NCBI GenBank assembly: GCA_022925895.1
Contig: JAKSYS010000378.1
Location: 1 to 59,505 of the forward strand
Direction: 5' to 3'
Source: Fragilaria crotonensis
Lineage: Eukaryota > Bacillariophyta > Fragilariophyceae > Fragilariales > Fragilariaceae
DNA length: 59,505 nt
Part shown: positions 42,312-54,495 of the stretch, one piece after another
Layout: the number at the start of each line of letters is the position of its first letter
Numbering within the stretch: the first letter of the stretch is position 1
Translations under genes and position numbers: made by a program
Notes under the pieces: generated by a model
Told to the model about the DNA's origin: nothing
Databases searched by the model: none
What the model saw: only the letters and a program-made list of their open reading frames with translations

Positions 42312-45300
42312 TTAAATGTTCCAAACTCTTTCTTCCAAATTCAGTTTTGACAATGTAATGCCATCGGGCTCCTGTTTTCTTGTGTCCCTGAAAAGGTAAC
42401 CATAGGCTATGCACTTGTATGCTGCAGAGCGCGACTCTGTTGAGCACATGAGGTCTAAATTGGCCTGAGACAGTGGGATTGCATATCGTTCATTGGCATC
42501 AAAGATCAGACCGTCATGCACAGTAACCGCATGGTTAATCGCACCATCTGATGCCATCAAGACCACCACTGCCAACGTAGAACTCAAATCGTATCCAAAT
42601 ATATCAAAGTGCATAGCATTTTTGATCTTTGAAGCACCCAACCAAAAAGGATATTTGTAAACAAAAGAAGCAAGATTCTTCAGCACAAATGGATCGCCCT
42701 CCGTTTCACGCACTTTTGCAGCAACCTCAAAAGCTAAATGAAAGATGCCAACTGACCACAATGCTGATGCAAATGAAGAGTAAACGCATGTTTTGCGATC
42801 ATGTTGCTGGAAGTGGATCTCGACCTTGGAGTCAGTATGGGCGGCTTCAGTACTACTCCTCGTATTTCCAGGAGGAATCGGTACAAAACCCTTCTTGTTG
42901 GCAGCGTAGGCTTTTGCCAGTGAAAGGGTTTGAGGCGAAACAGCCTGCAACAGATCGTCTTCTGACATTATCTCGGTGTCGTCAGACAGGGCAAATTTGA
43001 CAACCCAGCAACCTTCCCGCTGGTCGTTAGGGGCGGACCACTTAAAGTGCGACACTTGACGGGTGTCCAACATCACGTGTGCATGAGGAACAGGCATAAA
43101 TTTTCCAACAGCCATAAGGGCCAGCTTCTTCAAGTATACGTAGGTGCTTTCTGTGTAATTTGCTTTTACCCATTCATCATTGACGGTCATCTGCTCTGAA
43201 ATCACAACAGGTACTGACTTATCCGATGTCAAATTTAAAGTTTTTTCTTCCCATTCCATTTGCGCATTGAAACATTTTCTTTGAGGATCGTATGCCAATC
43301 CATGTACAATGCATCTTGTTCTGCGGAGGAAATCCAGACGCAAACGTTTTCGACATTTTTTCCATTCTTTGATGGTGGCCTTCATTTCACGATTTGCCTT
43401 GTACATATCCTGTACTTTCTTATGATCCTTTCTGCTTCGACCACCTGTATTCACCTGAGTCTCTCTCAAATAAGCATTGTGCTTTGATATTAACTCTCGT
43501 ATCTCATCTTCACTTTTGAAACCATGCTCAACCAATGCCGCATCAAGAGCAGTCTTCATTTCTTTGGTGATATCGCACGGCAAAAACATCCTAAAGTCCA
43601 TTAGTTCCGACGGAGGTCTAAGAGCAATGCTGTTTTTCTCTTCTCTTTTTTGTCTTATGGAAGCCAAGGCACGCTCACGATCTTCTCTTTGCTGTGAAGG
43701 GAAGCATGGATTGCACAAATGGGTATTAAAACGAACACGAAGGCAAATAAGGTGAAAACACTTCTGACATCGGTTGCACTTTCGTATTCCCCTCCTTTCT
43801 GTCAAGATTGTGCTTGATCCTGGCCGTTTGCATTCATTACCAGCATGGCAATGCTGACCTTCCGCTTCTGCTGCTTCTATGTTATTTGCTAAGGAGGAAC
43901 TTCTGGGCTTTTTCGTCGGTATTTCCCTTGGTGCCACTGGTGGAGTATTCCTTCTCTTCTTGCGCATTTTCTCAATAGTGGGAGAGACATCCTGTGCTGC
44001 ATCATCTAGGTGTACGTCATTAAGGGCTTAGCCAACAATGATCCGAGATGGTCACCTTTGTCTGTTGTATCCCCATTTTCAGAGTCATCATCTTCACTGT
44101 CCGTATCTAGTCCTTCATTGAGGGGACGAGATGCATAAGCAGGATTGTTGCTTTGATTAGCAAGGTTATCATCCTCTTCACAGCTTCCAAGTGTTTGCTC
44201 GTCCACACTGCTGTCCTCAAGAACAGAAATTCGATTGCGGTCACTGAACATGAAGGAGCCAGCGGATCCCGCTGATAGATTCCTCATTGAGGCATTGATT
44301 GCTTCTGAGTTGGGTGCAGCAACTGTTTTTGTAGTCGGTGAAACAAGCTGACCAAGAATATGTTCCTCACTGTCATCATTCCGATCCCGAGATGTGAAGG
44401 AATCATTGGCAGACAAAGACACATCATCACCAAGAGCACTCTCAAAACTGCCTTGAGTTAGAGTGTTTACGACAACAGTAGCATTTGTAGTTTCCATCTG
44501 TTTGCTCTCGATATCGATGGAGGCTGCAGCTGGCTCCTCATTGCTGGCCAATGAAAAGAATCTGCAAGTAGATAATCCTCAGCAATGGGTTCACCATTTC
44601 TATCAGCGGAAGCTGAGTTCGGCAAGGACAACTCGTTCGTTTCCTGATCACATGACATTAACTCCCAATTGAAGACATGACACCGATCCGTGAATCGACT
44701 ATTGGCTTGCGGCAAATGAGTTATATCTGTGATGCTGGTCTCTCCACCTCGGCTTGCAAGGAACTTTTTATAGCCAGGGTGTAGTGTTCTTTCCTCCTCA
44801 TAATCAGAGCAAGCAATGCGGTCTACCAATATTATAATTGAGTGAAGAGTCATCCTGATCATTTTCTTGGAAGCATGTCCAAATTTTGATCGGTACGAGG
44901 CGTTTTTTTTTGCCTGCGCACCTTTACTTAAGAAAATTCGACCATCAAACATCTTGCCAAATGGAAAATAAGGAGGAATAGGATACACAGATTCAAATTT
45001 GCCCGTATTCAGTGGAATCGGTTTGATACCCTCTGAAACATGCCATGTAAAATTTAGATCAGCAACCGCAGTGCAGAAGTCAAGCATGAAAAGAAAGGCA
45101 CATATCTTGGAGAGGTGTATCAACTCTGCAGGACAACGAAGTGGGTACTTTGTTGGCAAGGCCAGTTGTACATATGATGGGCATCCTTGAAATGGGGAGC
45201 GTGTGTTATCCATTGTTGCACTGTATGGATCACCAAAAACATACGCAGCTCTACTAAAGAATTGCAAGAATTCTTCTGTATTGCAAAAAAAGTCATCAAC

Positions 45301-46869
45301 GGTGTTGCCAGGAGCCACGTGTTGCAATGATGACGTCCTCAATAGATGCCGGGCAAATGTCAGGAAGAATAAGAAGGGATCATCTGCTTGTACAGGCTTG
45401 TATCTGAAGCATTCATCAGATGACAGCGGGTCATAATGAATAAAACCAGAGACCTTGGCGCCAAATTCATGATGCCGCATGTCATCAGAGACGCAGCCTG
45501 CATTCACTGAAACAAAGCATGTCCAGTCCATCATCAGGTTTTCACCAAACATGATGATGTAAGGCTTGACAAACAGGTCAGCATTTGCAAGAACATAGTT
45601 CCCAACGATTCGAGCGTAAGACATAAACCGATGGCAGTCAATCACTGGATGAAAGAGAACATGCTTGAGTCCATCAAAATCAGGGTCCCTATACACACTT
45701 GAAAGCAAGAATTGTTGGAACAAAAAGTGCATACTCCATAGTGGAACCATAATGCACATAGGAATCAATGTGACTCGATCTGTCCATAACTTTGCCCTCG
45801 GGTTGCGTTGAATCCACCCCAGGCACATGGACAAAGTTGGATTTAATAATGTGAAGTTCGGCAAAATGGCAGCACGAGACTTCCACGAGACAATGAATTG
45901 ATTTTTTGGCAATCCTCTGAACAGCAATTGACTCGTATCCTGGTCACTTCCGGCAGCCATGTTTGAATGGAAGATAGGATGATCAAGGATTGACAAGCCT
46001 TTTCCACACCAATTACTCTGTAACCCCGTGAGCATTCCGGGAAAGCGGGCATAGATCATGTTATCGTGCATGGACTCTTTGTGTGTTGTAAGGGGATTGA
46101 TCATGAACAACAAGGGAGCTTTGGAAAAAGTGGGAGATCCTGGAATAAACTCATCTGCAAAGCTCCAAAGGACCAACCATTCAAGCCCGGTATTATCATT
46201 TAAATTACCAAGCAGGTCTGCTGCATCCTTTGTAGTGAAGAAATCTATAATCGAGGAAGGAAGCTCATCAACCTTCTTGAAACCAAGATTGGTATAAAAC
46301 TGCCATGCCTTTCTGTTATCTTCTGGATTGGCTTTGAGGTAGAACTTGGGATTGACTTTGCGATGGAGAAAAAACTTGCCCACTAACATCAATAGTTGAG
46401 ATCCAAATCCCTCGGATTGGAACCTTACATCAACAGCTACAAACAAGATCACAACAGATCCAGCAATTTCAGTGAATGTGATGGCTGCAACTACAGAGGA
46501 AATACAGTTTTTGGATTTGTCTCGGGGCATGAGGAGGGCAATTGTTTGGCCAATCATGAGGCTCTTGGGAATTTGCATTCGATCAACTTCGTTGTCCAGA
46601 ACTTTGTGATACAAATAGTGAACCTGGTGCAAGAGACTTCCTTCCATTGATGTGAAGTCCTCAGGGGGCAAGCGGAGAAAGGAATATGCCTCCAGCCATT
46701 GAGGGACAACAAAGGCTGAGAACTTGAAGCGAGGATGCCAGTTCTTTGCTAGGTTGAAAGGAATCTGGACGGGGAAGTCACTCTCCCCGAAGAATTTTTC
46801 GATCAATGACTTCTCCTCCTGCAATGCGGAAGGAATGTCATCACATGGCCTTGCCTTTGTTGACATCAT
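42312..46869 (-). CDS. Large element protein: GNAT-like, Cys-rich finger, Cys-protease-like
   Basis: Three ORFs on the minus strand can be joined as 46869-44633, 44561-44056 and 44005-42312. The introns are 71 nt (GTTGTC donor, TTGCAG acceptor) and 50 nt (GTGACC donor, CCTAG acceptor). The result is one 1478-residue frame. The first ORF alone is 800 codons, and the last alone is 551 codons with its own ATG at 43967. Residues 125-200 resemble a GNAT acetyltransferase: VDVRFQSEGFGSQLL (QxxGxG, acetyl-CoA loop) and NRKAWQFYTNLGFKKV. At 448-481 a DWTCFVSVNAG...HYDPL block weakly recalls Ulp1/C48 peptidases. The second ORF is acidic and disordered. The 551-residue part has a Cys/His cluster (C40, C46, C64, C67, C70, C75, C85, C88) and a C-terminal QHDRKTCVYSSFASALW ... 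NHAVTVHDGLIFDAN, which fits a papain/C39-like Cys394-His479-Asp490 triad. Enzymatic roles are inferred. Splicing is plausible but unproven, and two adjacent genes remain possible. Confidence 0.6.
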
Positions 46870-46888
46870 TCTTAAAAACTTGCAAAAA

Positions 46889-47134
46889 CTTTTCTAGAAC
46901 AGGCCACAACCTCCGTTAGAAGTGTGCATGCGAAAGAGCAGAGAATGCCAGGGATGAATGTCGACGAAGAAGGCGAATGAAACATCAGCCTTCAAGCAAC
47001 AATATTGGAAACTCCCAAAACTTTGAAACACAATGATGCTGACTGGCGTTGAAAAGCTGCAAACCACTACCATTTTAGCTTTTCTAGAACAGGCCACGAC
47101 CTCGGTTAAAAAGGGCGCCTGTGAAAGAGCAGAG
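46889..47134. repeat. Direct duplication of 56 bp, 190 bp apart
   Basis: CTTTTCTAGAACAGGCCAC followed by a diverged GTTA and GAAAGAGCAGAGA segment occurs at 46889-46944 and again at 47079-47134 (about 80 percent identical). It lies directly upstream of the start codon of the large minus-strand gene. A 166-codon open frame crosses it (47394-46894) but lacks an ATG at its start and is probably leader sequence. Confidence 0.55.
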
Positions 47135-47394
47135 ACTGAAAATGATAGATGGCTTTGCTGTTCTAAACCTCCAAGCGACATCAAATGCAACAAAGTCAAG
47201 CAAAGCAATCCATAATTGTGCAAAAAGGTCGGTAGTTGATCGGAGATGTCTGCGAGACAATAAGAACGAAAAGGCGGGGGTGAGTCATCATTCGTGAAAA
47301 GGTGCAACTGCAGGAGGAAATCACCCACCATGCGGTCAAAACAAAATAAGCGCCGGAAGATGATTGATGGCTCTTCACTGTTAAAATAATCCAA

Positions 47395-48177
47395 ACAGCT
47401 TTATGCTAGAGAGTACGAGGTCAATCGGAGTACTGGAGTATTCTGTACGATCAATTTTTGCAACGGTGAGATACAACAGCATACCACAATACAATGCCAG
47501 CCACCATGATGTCGAGAACCCCTTAGGTTTTTAACAGCAAACAACTCTTGCTACTGTCAGCGTATACTTCTCTCTCTTGCTGTCAGTGTCTGTTGCTACG
47601 ACGACAACAACAAGCACACACTTTTGGTACGAAACGTACCTTATCTTACCGTCGGTTCGTGCAAGGATGATTACTTCTCCAGCATGAATGATGATTAACC
47701 GGCAAGTCTCTGTCTGAAGGGAAGGTACCACAACCCAACTGCAATGATGGACGAGGACAATGATAATGGAAGTGTCGGAATGAAGGCAAATGATCAACCG
47801 ATCAATGATTCAAACAACATGCCGTGAATTTACAATTGAGATTAGTTGACACACAAGGTTTTGGAGTACCCAACAACTATCGAAGTTGTTGTGCTGCTAA
47901 ATGCGACCTCGTCCGTGGAAACAAGTACTTCGAGGACAAGGAATAGTTCCATTTAGCTCGTGAAGAAGATTCGCGTTTTTCTTCGATTACTTTAAATACG
48001 ACCTCTTAGGAAGTTCTTTGTTCAAGGCGTTCAAAACATTCGAGTCACGGTAGCTCGTATGACATACGTGCGAATGTGCGAATGTGCGAATCATGAATTC
48101 AATTCTGCTTCAAGCAGCTGTCGTGGGACGTTGCCACCTACGACATAAAAGCATTTTGTGTATGGTTCTTATCTTCC
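47395..48177. other. Right inner arm of the large element, no gene seen
   Basis: About 780 bp between the leader of the large gene and the AT-rich subterminal motifs. It presumably holds the promoter of the large gene. No domain-bearing frame was found. Confidence 0.4.
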
Positions 48178-48300
48178 TTCTTAAGATATATCTTTGCTTC
48201 TTATCAATATAAATGTGATGACGTTTGCTGCTATGGTTTTCTTAAAAACTTCCCGGGCTGCTTAAGAAATATTTCTAACGACATTTTTTTCTTAACTTAT
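48178..48300. repeat. Subterminal TTAAGAAATATT repeats, right
   Basis: TTCTTAAGATATATC, GCTGCTTAAGAAATATTT (about 48257-48274) and TTTCTTAACTTATATT match the motif family at 37321-37450. GCTGCTTAAGAAATATTT is identical to the left copy. Confidence 0.6.
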
Positions 48301-48654
48301 ATTTTTGGGCGAGGGCGAGGCCGGCGTGCATGCGTTTCCCGACGCCAGCCTCTCCATATTGCCGTTGACTCATAACTGAAATAAACGTTGGGGCCGATGG
48401 TTTTTACACCTTCCAAAAACTCGATCGCTCGCTTTTAAGCAGGTTTTCCGGATGTCCCAGTTATCCACGATTCCAAGAGCTCATAACCAAATAAAAGTCG
48501 TTTCGGATTGCAGCTTTAATCGAGTGAACTGGCTGGAGTAATGTCAATACTATAGGAAATTAAACGAACGAAATATTGAACAACTTCGTTTCCCCTGAAA
48601 GTTGATGGTGGCTAGAAGCTGACCATTAGCTTTGAGAGATGCCAAACCACCAAG

Positions 48655-48999
48655 TCATGAAGCTGGCCTGTTCCGAAGCAAGGAACGTTTTGCACGACGA
48701 CTATGTCTGATGGGGACTTTGTTGTCTGTGGGAAGGAGGCGAAGGGGAGCCATTTCAACAGCAAGTAACCGGATGCAAAGGTAAACAACAAGTAGATGAA
48801 TTGCAATGGGGTTCCGTCTTGATTCATTTTCAATAATATTGTCAGTTGCCCAATCCGGCGGCGCTCTGATGTTCCATTTTTGGGGTTTAATGGTTTCTGT
48901 CAGGGTCGGTGGTGCAACTGAGAAATTGGCTATTATACTTGTTTGTCTTTCCAATAAGTCATCTCCCCCATCTTCCCTTTGCTTCAATAAAGAACTCAT
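48655..48999 (-). CDS. Hypothetical 114-residue protein
   Basis: An ATG-initiated ORF just outside the right border of the large element. The N-terminal 60 residues are polar and acidic, then comes one hydrophobic segment (about 78-100, IAIHLLVVYLCIRLLAVEM), followed by an Arg-rich tail. It could be a small single-pass membrane protein. No family is recognised, and it may be a chance ORF. Confidence 0.3.
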   Translation of the reverse strand: MSSLLKQREDGGDDLLERQTSIIANFSVAPPTLTETIKPQKWNIRAPPDWATDNIIENESRRNPIAIHLLVVYLCIRLLAVEMAPLRLLPTDNKVPIRHSRRAKRSLLRNRPAS

Positions 49000-49639
49000 C
49001 CTTACTACTGGGTTTCCAGCCTGCTACAGCTTCTGACCCTACCTTCACCGCGTATTCCTCCTCATCATCAGCAGGTAGAACTATTTGTACATTTGTACCA
49101 CATCCCGCTCGTTACCATGCCAAAATCTACCGTGATCGAACCCAGTACTGTGCTCAACACATACTGTAGTACAATGATGGCAACATGACAACTCCTCCTA
49201 TCCCCAATCTACAGCAGGAGCAACCCCACGACACTTACTGAAGAACTGCTGGTTGACAAGAATGACCAACCTTATGAACCTGACTGAACAAGCATACTTG
49301 AGCCAACATGCAATAATGACCCTGTACAAGTGTTCCCACAATAGTACAGTCACCCACACTACTTAGTACTACCTTGAGAAAGTCAACGAGTCAGTACTAG
49401 CAGTTCACATGGTGTATGTCTGAATGATCTTTATCGTGGTACGCACCTTGCTTGGTGCTGGCATTCTGGTCATACGTAAAAATGATGTCAAGACTGCCGG
49501 AGCCTGATTCATTGTGGATAAGAATAGCATTGTGAATTGTGACACTTCCAGATGGTAAGGGTAAAGTCTTGAACAGTCATTGCTTATCACCGCCAATGCT
49601 GTTTTGTCACACGCGTTTTGGTTTCCATTGTGGGAGAAA
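49000..49639. other. Intergenic stretch, no gene seen
   Basis: AT-rich sequence with GTACTAGTAC-like tracts leading into the hAT relic. I recognise nothing further. Confidence 0.4.
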
Positions 49640-52010
49640 CATTTCCCAAGTCAAGGCTGGTTAAGCCGCAGAAGAAATGTATCCAGCCTATCATATGGGT
49701 GTGGCTGAAGACCCAGCCAAATCAAGACAGACAAAACCACAAAAGAAATTTACCAAGTCAATTTGGGTTTGCTTGGCTGCTGTATACCAGAGGGGTCATT
49801 GCCTGACAACAAGCAAGTCAACTGGAGCAAGTGAGTTGTGCAAGGGGGCTATCATTGCATACTACGGCCTTTCAGCATGTGAGCAAGATCCAAGCACAAT
49901 GGCAGTAGTTTCTGTTTACATTTTGGTCGTGAAGGGAAGATTGGTGCCAAACACAAAGCAACAGCAAAAATTACGTACTTTCGGAGGCCATCAAGAGCTG
50001 ACACCTACAGCCGACACATGCTTTCACAGCATTCAATGCATTGGCAGACATACTGTGAGCTGACAAACGAACAGAAGACTGTCTTTTTCGAAAACGAAGC
50101 GCCCGTTGATCATCACAATACCCTTAAGTCACATTTTGGTGGGTCTCAGGCCGCTGCGCATTGCTTTGCAAAGAAAGGCATTGTTGACATTATCATTGGA
50201 GAAATGCTTTTCAATCCTGATGATTCTAATGATGATGTGCCAAAGGAACGGGCATGTGCAGTATTTTAGAATGTCATCGGACAGGAGGAGGAAGATGAGC
50301 AAGATTCCGACCTGCAGACAGATAGCTATCGTATGATTATCAAGAATCCCGTTCAGTTTCAACTTGTTGTTGATTACTATGTCAGTGCAGGTGCATTGTT
50401 TTGTATGGCTTCCAGGATTGTCCAGGTGACGAGGGATAGGACGGGTCTTGCATCAATTGTGCGCGCCAGTGAAGGCAAGGTAACAAGTTTTTCCGGATGG
50501 CATGTGTTCTGAATCTTCAGAAGTTCTCCGAAGTAGTGGCGCCTAATGGCATCAACACCATGGACATGATTCTTGATTGCTATGGAAATGTCTACACACA
50601 TGTCCACCTCTTACTTGGACATCCGCCTTTGGCTGTTTACTGGAGGAGCCATAATTTCCATTTACTTGCAATTCCAATGTTCAGTCGTCACACCGGAGAA
50701 GAGATCTTCCTTCATGCAATGAAGGCTTTAGAGTTTAGATGTGATGTGTCTGCGGTGGCGGGACATCAAAATTTCAATCTCAACAGATGGTGAAAGGAAG
50801 ATGACTGGCAGAGTGCAGGGCATTGCCACTCGTTTTGAACAAGTACCGAAGCCCGGATTCTTTCGACTTTGGTGCGGCCTGCATCAACTCGATATTGTCC
50901 TGCAGGCATTCTTTAAGGCCATCATGAACGAAGAGTGCCACACTCTCCTGCTGACTGGCCATATATCATTTTTGCGACGACAGCAGAATCTTATAAACGA
51001 CATGAAAATAATTGCAAAGAAAGTCGCGGATACGCAGTGGGAATCAATGTCAAATGTGGCGTCCTGGTTCAGGAAGCATCGGCAGAGGGTGCAAACCTAT
51101 CTAATTGAAACGCCATCAACGGAATGGTGGGTTTTCATTATATTTGTTGGAAAGTATCGTGTGAAGCAAGCTAGCTACACGTTCAAAAGTCTTGAAGGAT
51201 AAACAACCCTTGTTTTGCATCAAGGAGTGAAGGATTATTGCAGCTACATGCAACAGATGTGTCTTGGTTTCAGGCGACGGGGCCTTTATCCGAAGATGCT
51301 TCTAATGCTGTTGACCTTCAAACATCGGCGTTGTCCGAGGATAAAAAGTAGTCTACGCAATCACGCTTGATGATGTTAATGCAGTGTTGGACGACTTGGG
51401 TAACTATGTTATCGCTGCGATTGATGAGGTTGGTCTTGAGACTATGACACCAATTGTCAAAAACATAGCCGCTTGCTGTGTTAAACTAATTGCAAGGATT
51501 GCGGCTATGATTGTTTGCGAGCGTGACTCACGAAATGATGCTGCTGATTTCATGCCACCTGTCCTACCTCATCAGCTTGCGAGCGAAATTGCGAGGGCGA
51601 GAATTTTTAAATGTTGTTCGACTTCAATTTGATCGATTGTCAGCGTGCTGGACCCCGCAGCATGTCGAGCTCATTGAACTTGACTTCCAAGACCTTTGCT
51701 CAGCATACGAGCGAAAGCCTGCTTTGAAGCAGGTCCTTGACCAGTGCGATGCAAAGACCACCTTCATACAAGGTTGGGGCAATGCTCTGGAAAGGTTCAA
51801 GCACTTGAGACTTTCTGCAGAGGGTTAGCAACGGCATCATTCCAAGGAACATCCACTGTTGAAAGTGACTTCTCCATGATTGTCAAGTGGGAGAAGGATG
51901 ATTGCCGGAAAGGTCTCATGGACTTTTCTCTTCAAGGAATTCTGCATGCCGCTTGCCAAGCAGTTTACCAGGCTGCAATCCATGTCCCTTTAATGATGCA
52001 TTATACATAA
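49640..52010 (+). pseudogene. Decayed hAT-type transposase
   Basis: Family-like pieces lie in order but in changing frames. They are an N-terminal segment (50018-50269), GWHVF...LQKFSEVV (50485-50793), a DGERKMTGRVQGIATRF block with FFRLWCGLHQLDIVLQ (50741-51202), a helical region (51384-51828), and the C-terminal STVESDFSMIVKWEKDDCRKGLMDFSLQGILHA region (51744-52010). That last region is the hAT dimerisation-type block seen in related stramenopile elements. Frame changes and stop codons show it is not functional. I could not define its terminal repeats. Confidence 0.7.
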
Positions 52011-54495
52011 TTGTCCTATCAAGGGTTTTATTCAACTTACGACTATTGTATTAGGTGTTTTTAGCAGTGACCGCATTTAGCCGCTATTAACTTTCTGGCG
52101 GCGCGGCAAATAGCTTCTTATTTGCGGTATTTGTGGCTTGCGCCACATTTGATGTGGCCTGTGTATTGAACATCACATGTGATAGAATCCAGGAAGTGCA
52201 ACAGTTGCTTTGCTGCCAGAAGGAAACAATACCCTGATGCTCCCCAGTCATACTGGTCCACCATTTGTGGTGATGGAAACAATGCGGGTTCTCCAATCAG
52301 GAGCTGTGAGACCCTCCCTACTAGTAAGAAGAACAAGCGCACGCTTGAGGGTAGGAGGGATGACATGTGAGGTCCACAGAGGCCGGGGATCAAGCGTATG
52401 CATCATAGTAGGCACCAATCAAAAGAGATGAATGACAATGATCTGTTCAATTGCCAGCAGCCCAAAATAAATGTGGACTCAGCATTGTTCCGAGTGATAT
52501 CACTAGTGTGGCAGTATGTGTTGGATGGATGTCTAGTATCACATAGCCCTACAACCTCACCACTTCAACAACCAAATGGTCCGGCAACAATGCAGTTGAG
52601 GCAATAGTAGGCTATAATGGAAGTTGTGATAGGAGTGCTCAACACTTGCACTCCAGTTTCACTATATTAGCTTGGTTGGATTAGAAGGTGGTACTTGTAC
52701 GGTCAATACTACCCGACAGTGGCTAGTATTGTACTGTGCTGTGGTACCGTCATTGATGCAGTAACACACTCCCCCATTGAATGCCCTGCTGGTTGAGAGG
52801 CATCTCTGTCACAATGAGCAATCAGCAGGAGTGCATCTTTATCAGAATAATCATTGAAACAAGAACAGGCCTGAGCTGGTCCAAGGAGATTGAACTTGCA
52901 CTGACAGGAGGAGCAAGATTGTCAAGAGGTGTGCGCACCAGGTTCGACATGTTTTCTCCACCAGGTTGGCGCTTTGGCATTGGCTGGAATAGCAGTAACA
53001 TGCAAATGATGAGGAAGCATCCTTTGAATGCACGCACGTGTCTTTTCATCTTTAGATAGATGTGTCCATCTGGTTCCCTTCACTGCATGCAATCAAAATC
53101 GCCCTGGCAGACAACCTCAACATTGTTGCAATCGTTTGGAGATCAACAAGAAGCGCGAACCATTCGAATGAAGCTTCTCATTTGTTGTGGACTAACAGAG
53201 ATTTAAGGGAAGGGCGCTCAAGTGCTGGCGTGTCCTTCATGCAATGCAGCATCTCTCTCAATGCCTGCCTGAACGAGAGCCCAGATGAAACCACCATTAA
53301 ATACAAATACATCAGCAAGTGAATATTAAATGGCACAATTGCAACATAACAATCTCTTACAATCTAGTATGCTTGGTGCACAAGCAAGTCAGGAGAAGAA
53401 GTAGCATCAAGTCAGGCCGTAGTAGTAGTATGAAGTTGCGACTCATCAACCTCGTCATCCTCCTGCAAAAGGGTGAACTCTGCTGACAATCATGACATTG
53501 CCTTGTGTGGAAGATGACAAGACCAACTCTTTGATGGAAGGCTTAAAGATCATTTTCAACAAGCAACTTCATCATCAAGAACGACTGAGGGTGAAGGATT
53601 GGGATCGATGAAGTGTTGACGATCTCCAACAATCTTATCGACAAAAAAGAGATTTATATGTGTTGCATTTGGATGCCAAAGGAATTGCGCAGAGACAGAA
53701 GAAGAAGTGGGAGAGGTCAGGCCATATTTTTGTGGCAGTGGGGATGGTCCCCTTTCATCAGTAGGGAGGTATGCCTTTTCTGTTCATCAGAAACTTTGGA
53801 AAACATCTTGAAATGGTCAGGGGACTGGTTGGTCATATGGAACAACATGTGGCCGGTCCCTTTGCCATTGAGTTGTGAACATCTTTATGTTTGCTGCTTT
53901 TGTTTGCATTTCTCTCCATGGTTGTTTCAATTTTCAATCATCTCTGGCTGCCAAAGTGCCTGCAAATCTGACACTCAATTGTATGCAGAATTTCTCGTTG
54001 CCAGCACATGAATCCCATAGTTGAGGACTTCCCAGCACTTCTGTTGGAATTCAATGGTCTTCCTTTTTGATGATTACTTGACCATGATGAGTATTAAATG
54101 CACCCTTGTTTTTGCTTGTAAGGTTTGAGTTGTGATGAAATGTTGATCAAGGATAAAGGTCCTCTAGCTAGTATTCTTACTCTTCCCTTCAAAATCCTGG
54201 CCATTAGTACATCAGCAGCCAAGGTGTATTGAATTCTACTGTAACCACTTGTCCTACAGATCACCCTTGGGGAACTTTTGAAAGGTGTAGATCGGGAGAT
54301 AGTTCCCACAAAGAAAGGAAAATATCGCGAAATGACACAGCCAGTCCGTGTTCGCGAGAAAGGCCGTACTATTCATTTGCGCCGGTTATGAGCCCACTTA
54401 ACCTTGGCTGTATAATTTGCCAAACCGTGACGTGGCATAAAAATCGAGATGTTCTTGCGACTTGCGGCGGTCGAAGGCCAGAAGTGCCACGAATG
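52011..54495. other. 2.5 kb without recognisable gene
   Basis: Short frames of up to 132 codons show no domain. The beginning contains GC-rich inverted pieces (near 52080-52150) that may be a remnant end of the hAT element. Confidence 0.45.

Larger units (their letters stand above)
37201..48396. mobile_element. Putative 11 kb Harbinger-like element with large cargo genes
   Basis: The two borders match imperfectly as inverted repeats. GCAATGTGGTTTGGCTGGCG (37293-37312) pairs with 48343-48362 at 16 of 20 positions. Further out, an AACGTTT...TTATRAGT pattern occurs on both sides (37205-37225 and about 48371-48389). Just inside both ends is AT-rich DNA with repeated TTAAGAAATATT in both orientations (37321-37450 and 48178-48300). 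Between the ends lie a DDE_4-type transposase, a companion protein, a spliced 747-residue protein and a very large minus-strand gene. No target-site duplication was found, so the borders are approximate, and two separate elements cannot be excluded. Confidence 0.55.

Noticed and set aside
46894-47394. 166-codon frame upstream of the megaprotein gene
   Set aside because: Does not begin with ATG and is hydrophobic/Cys-rich without a domain; more likely leader sequence containing a duplication.
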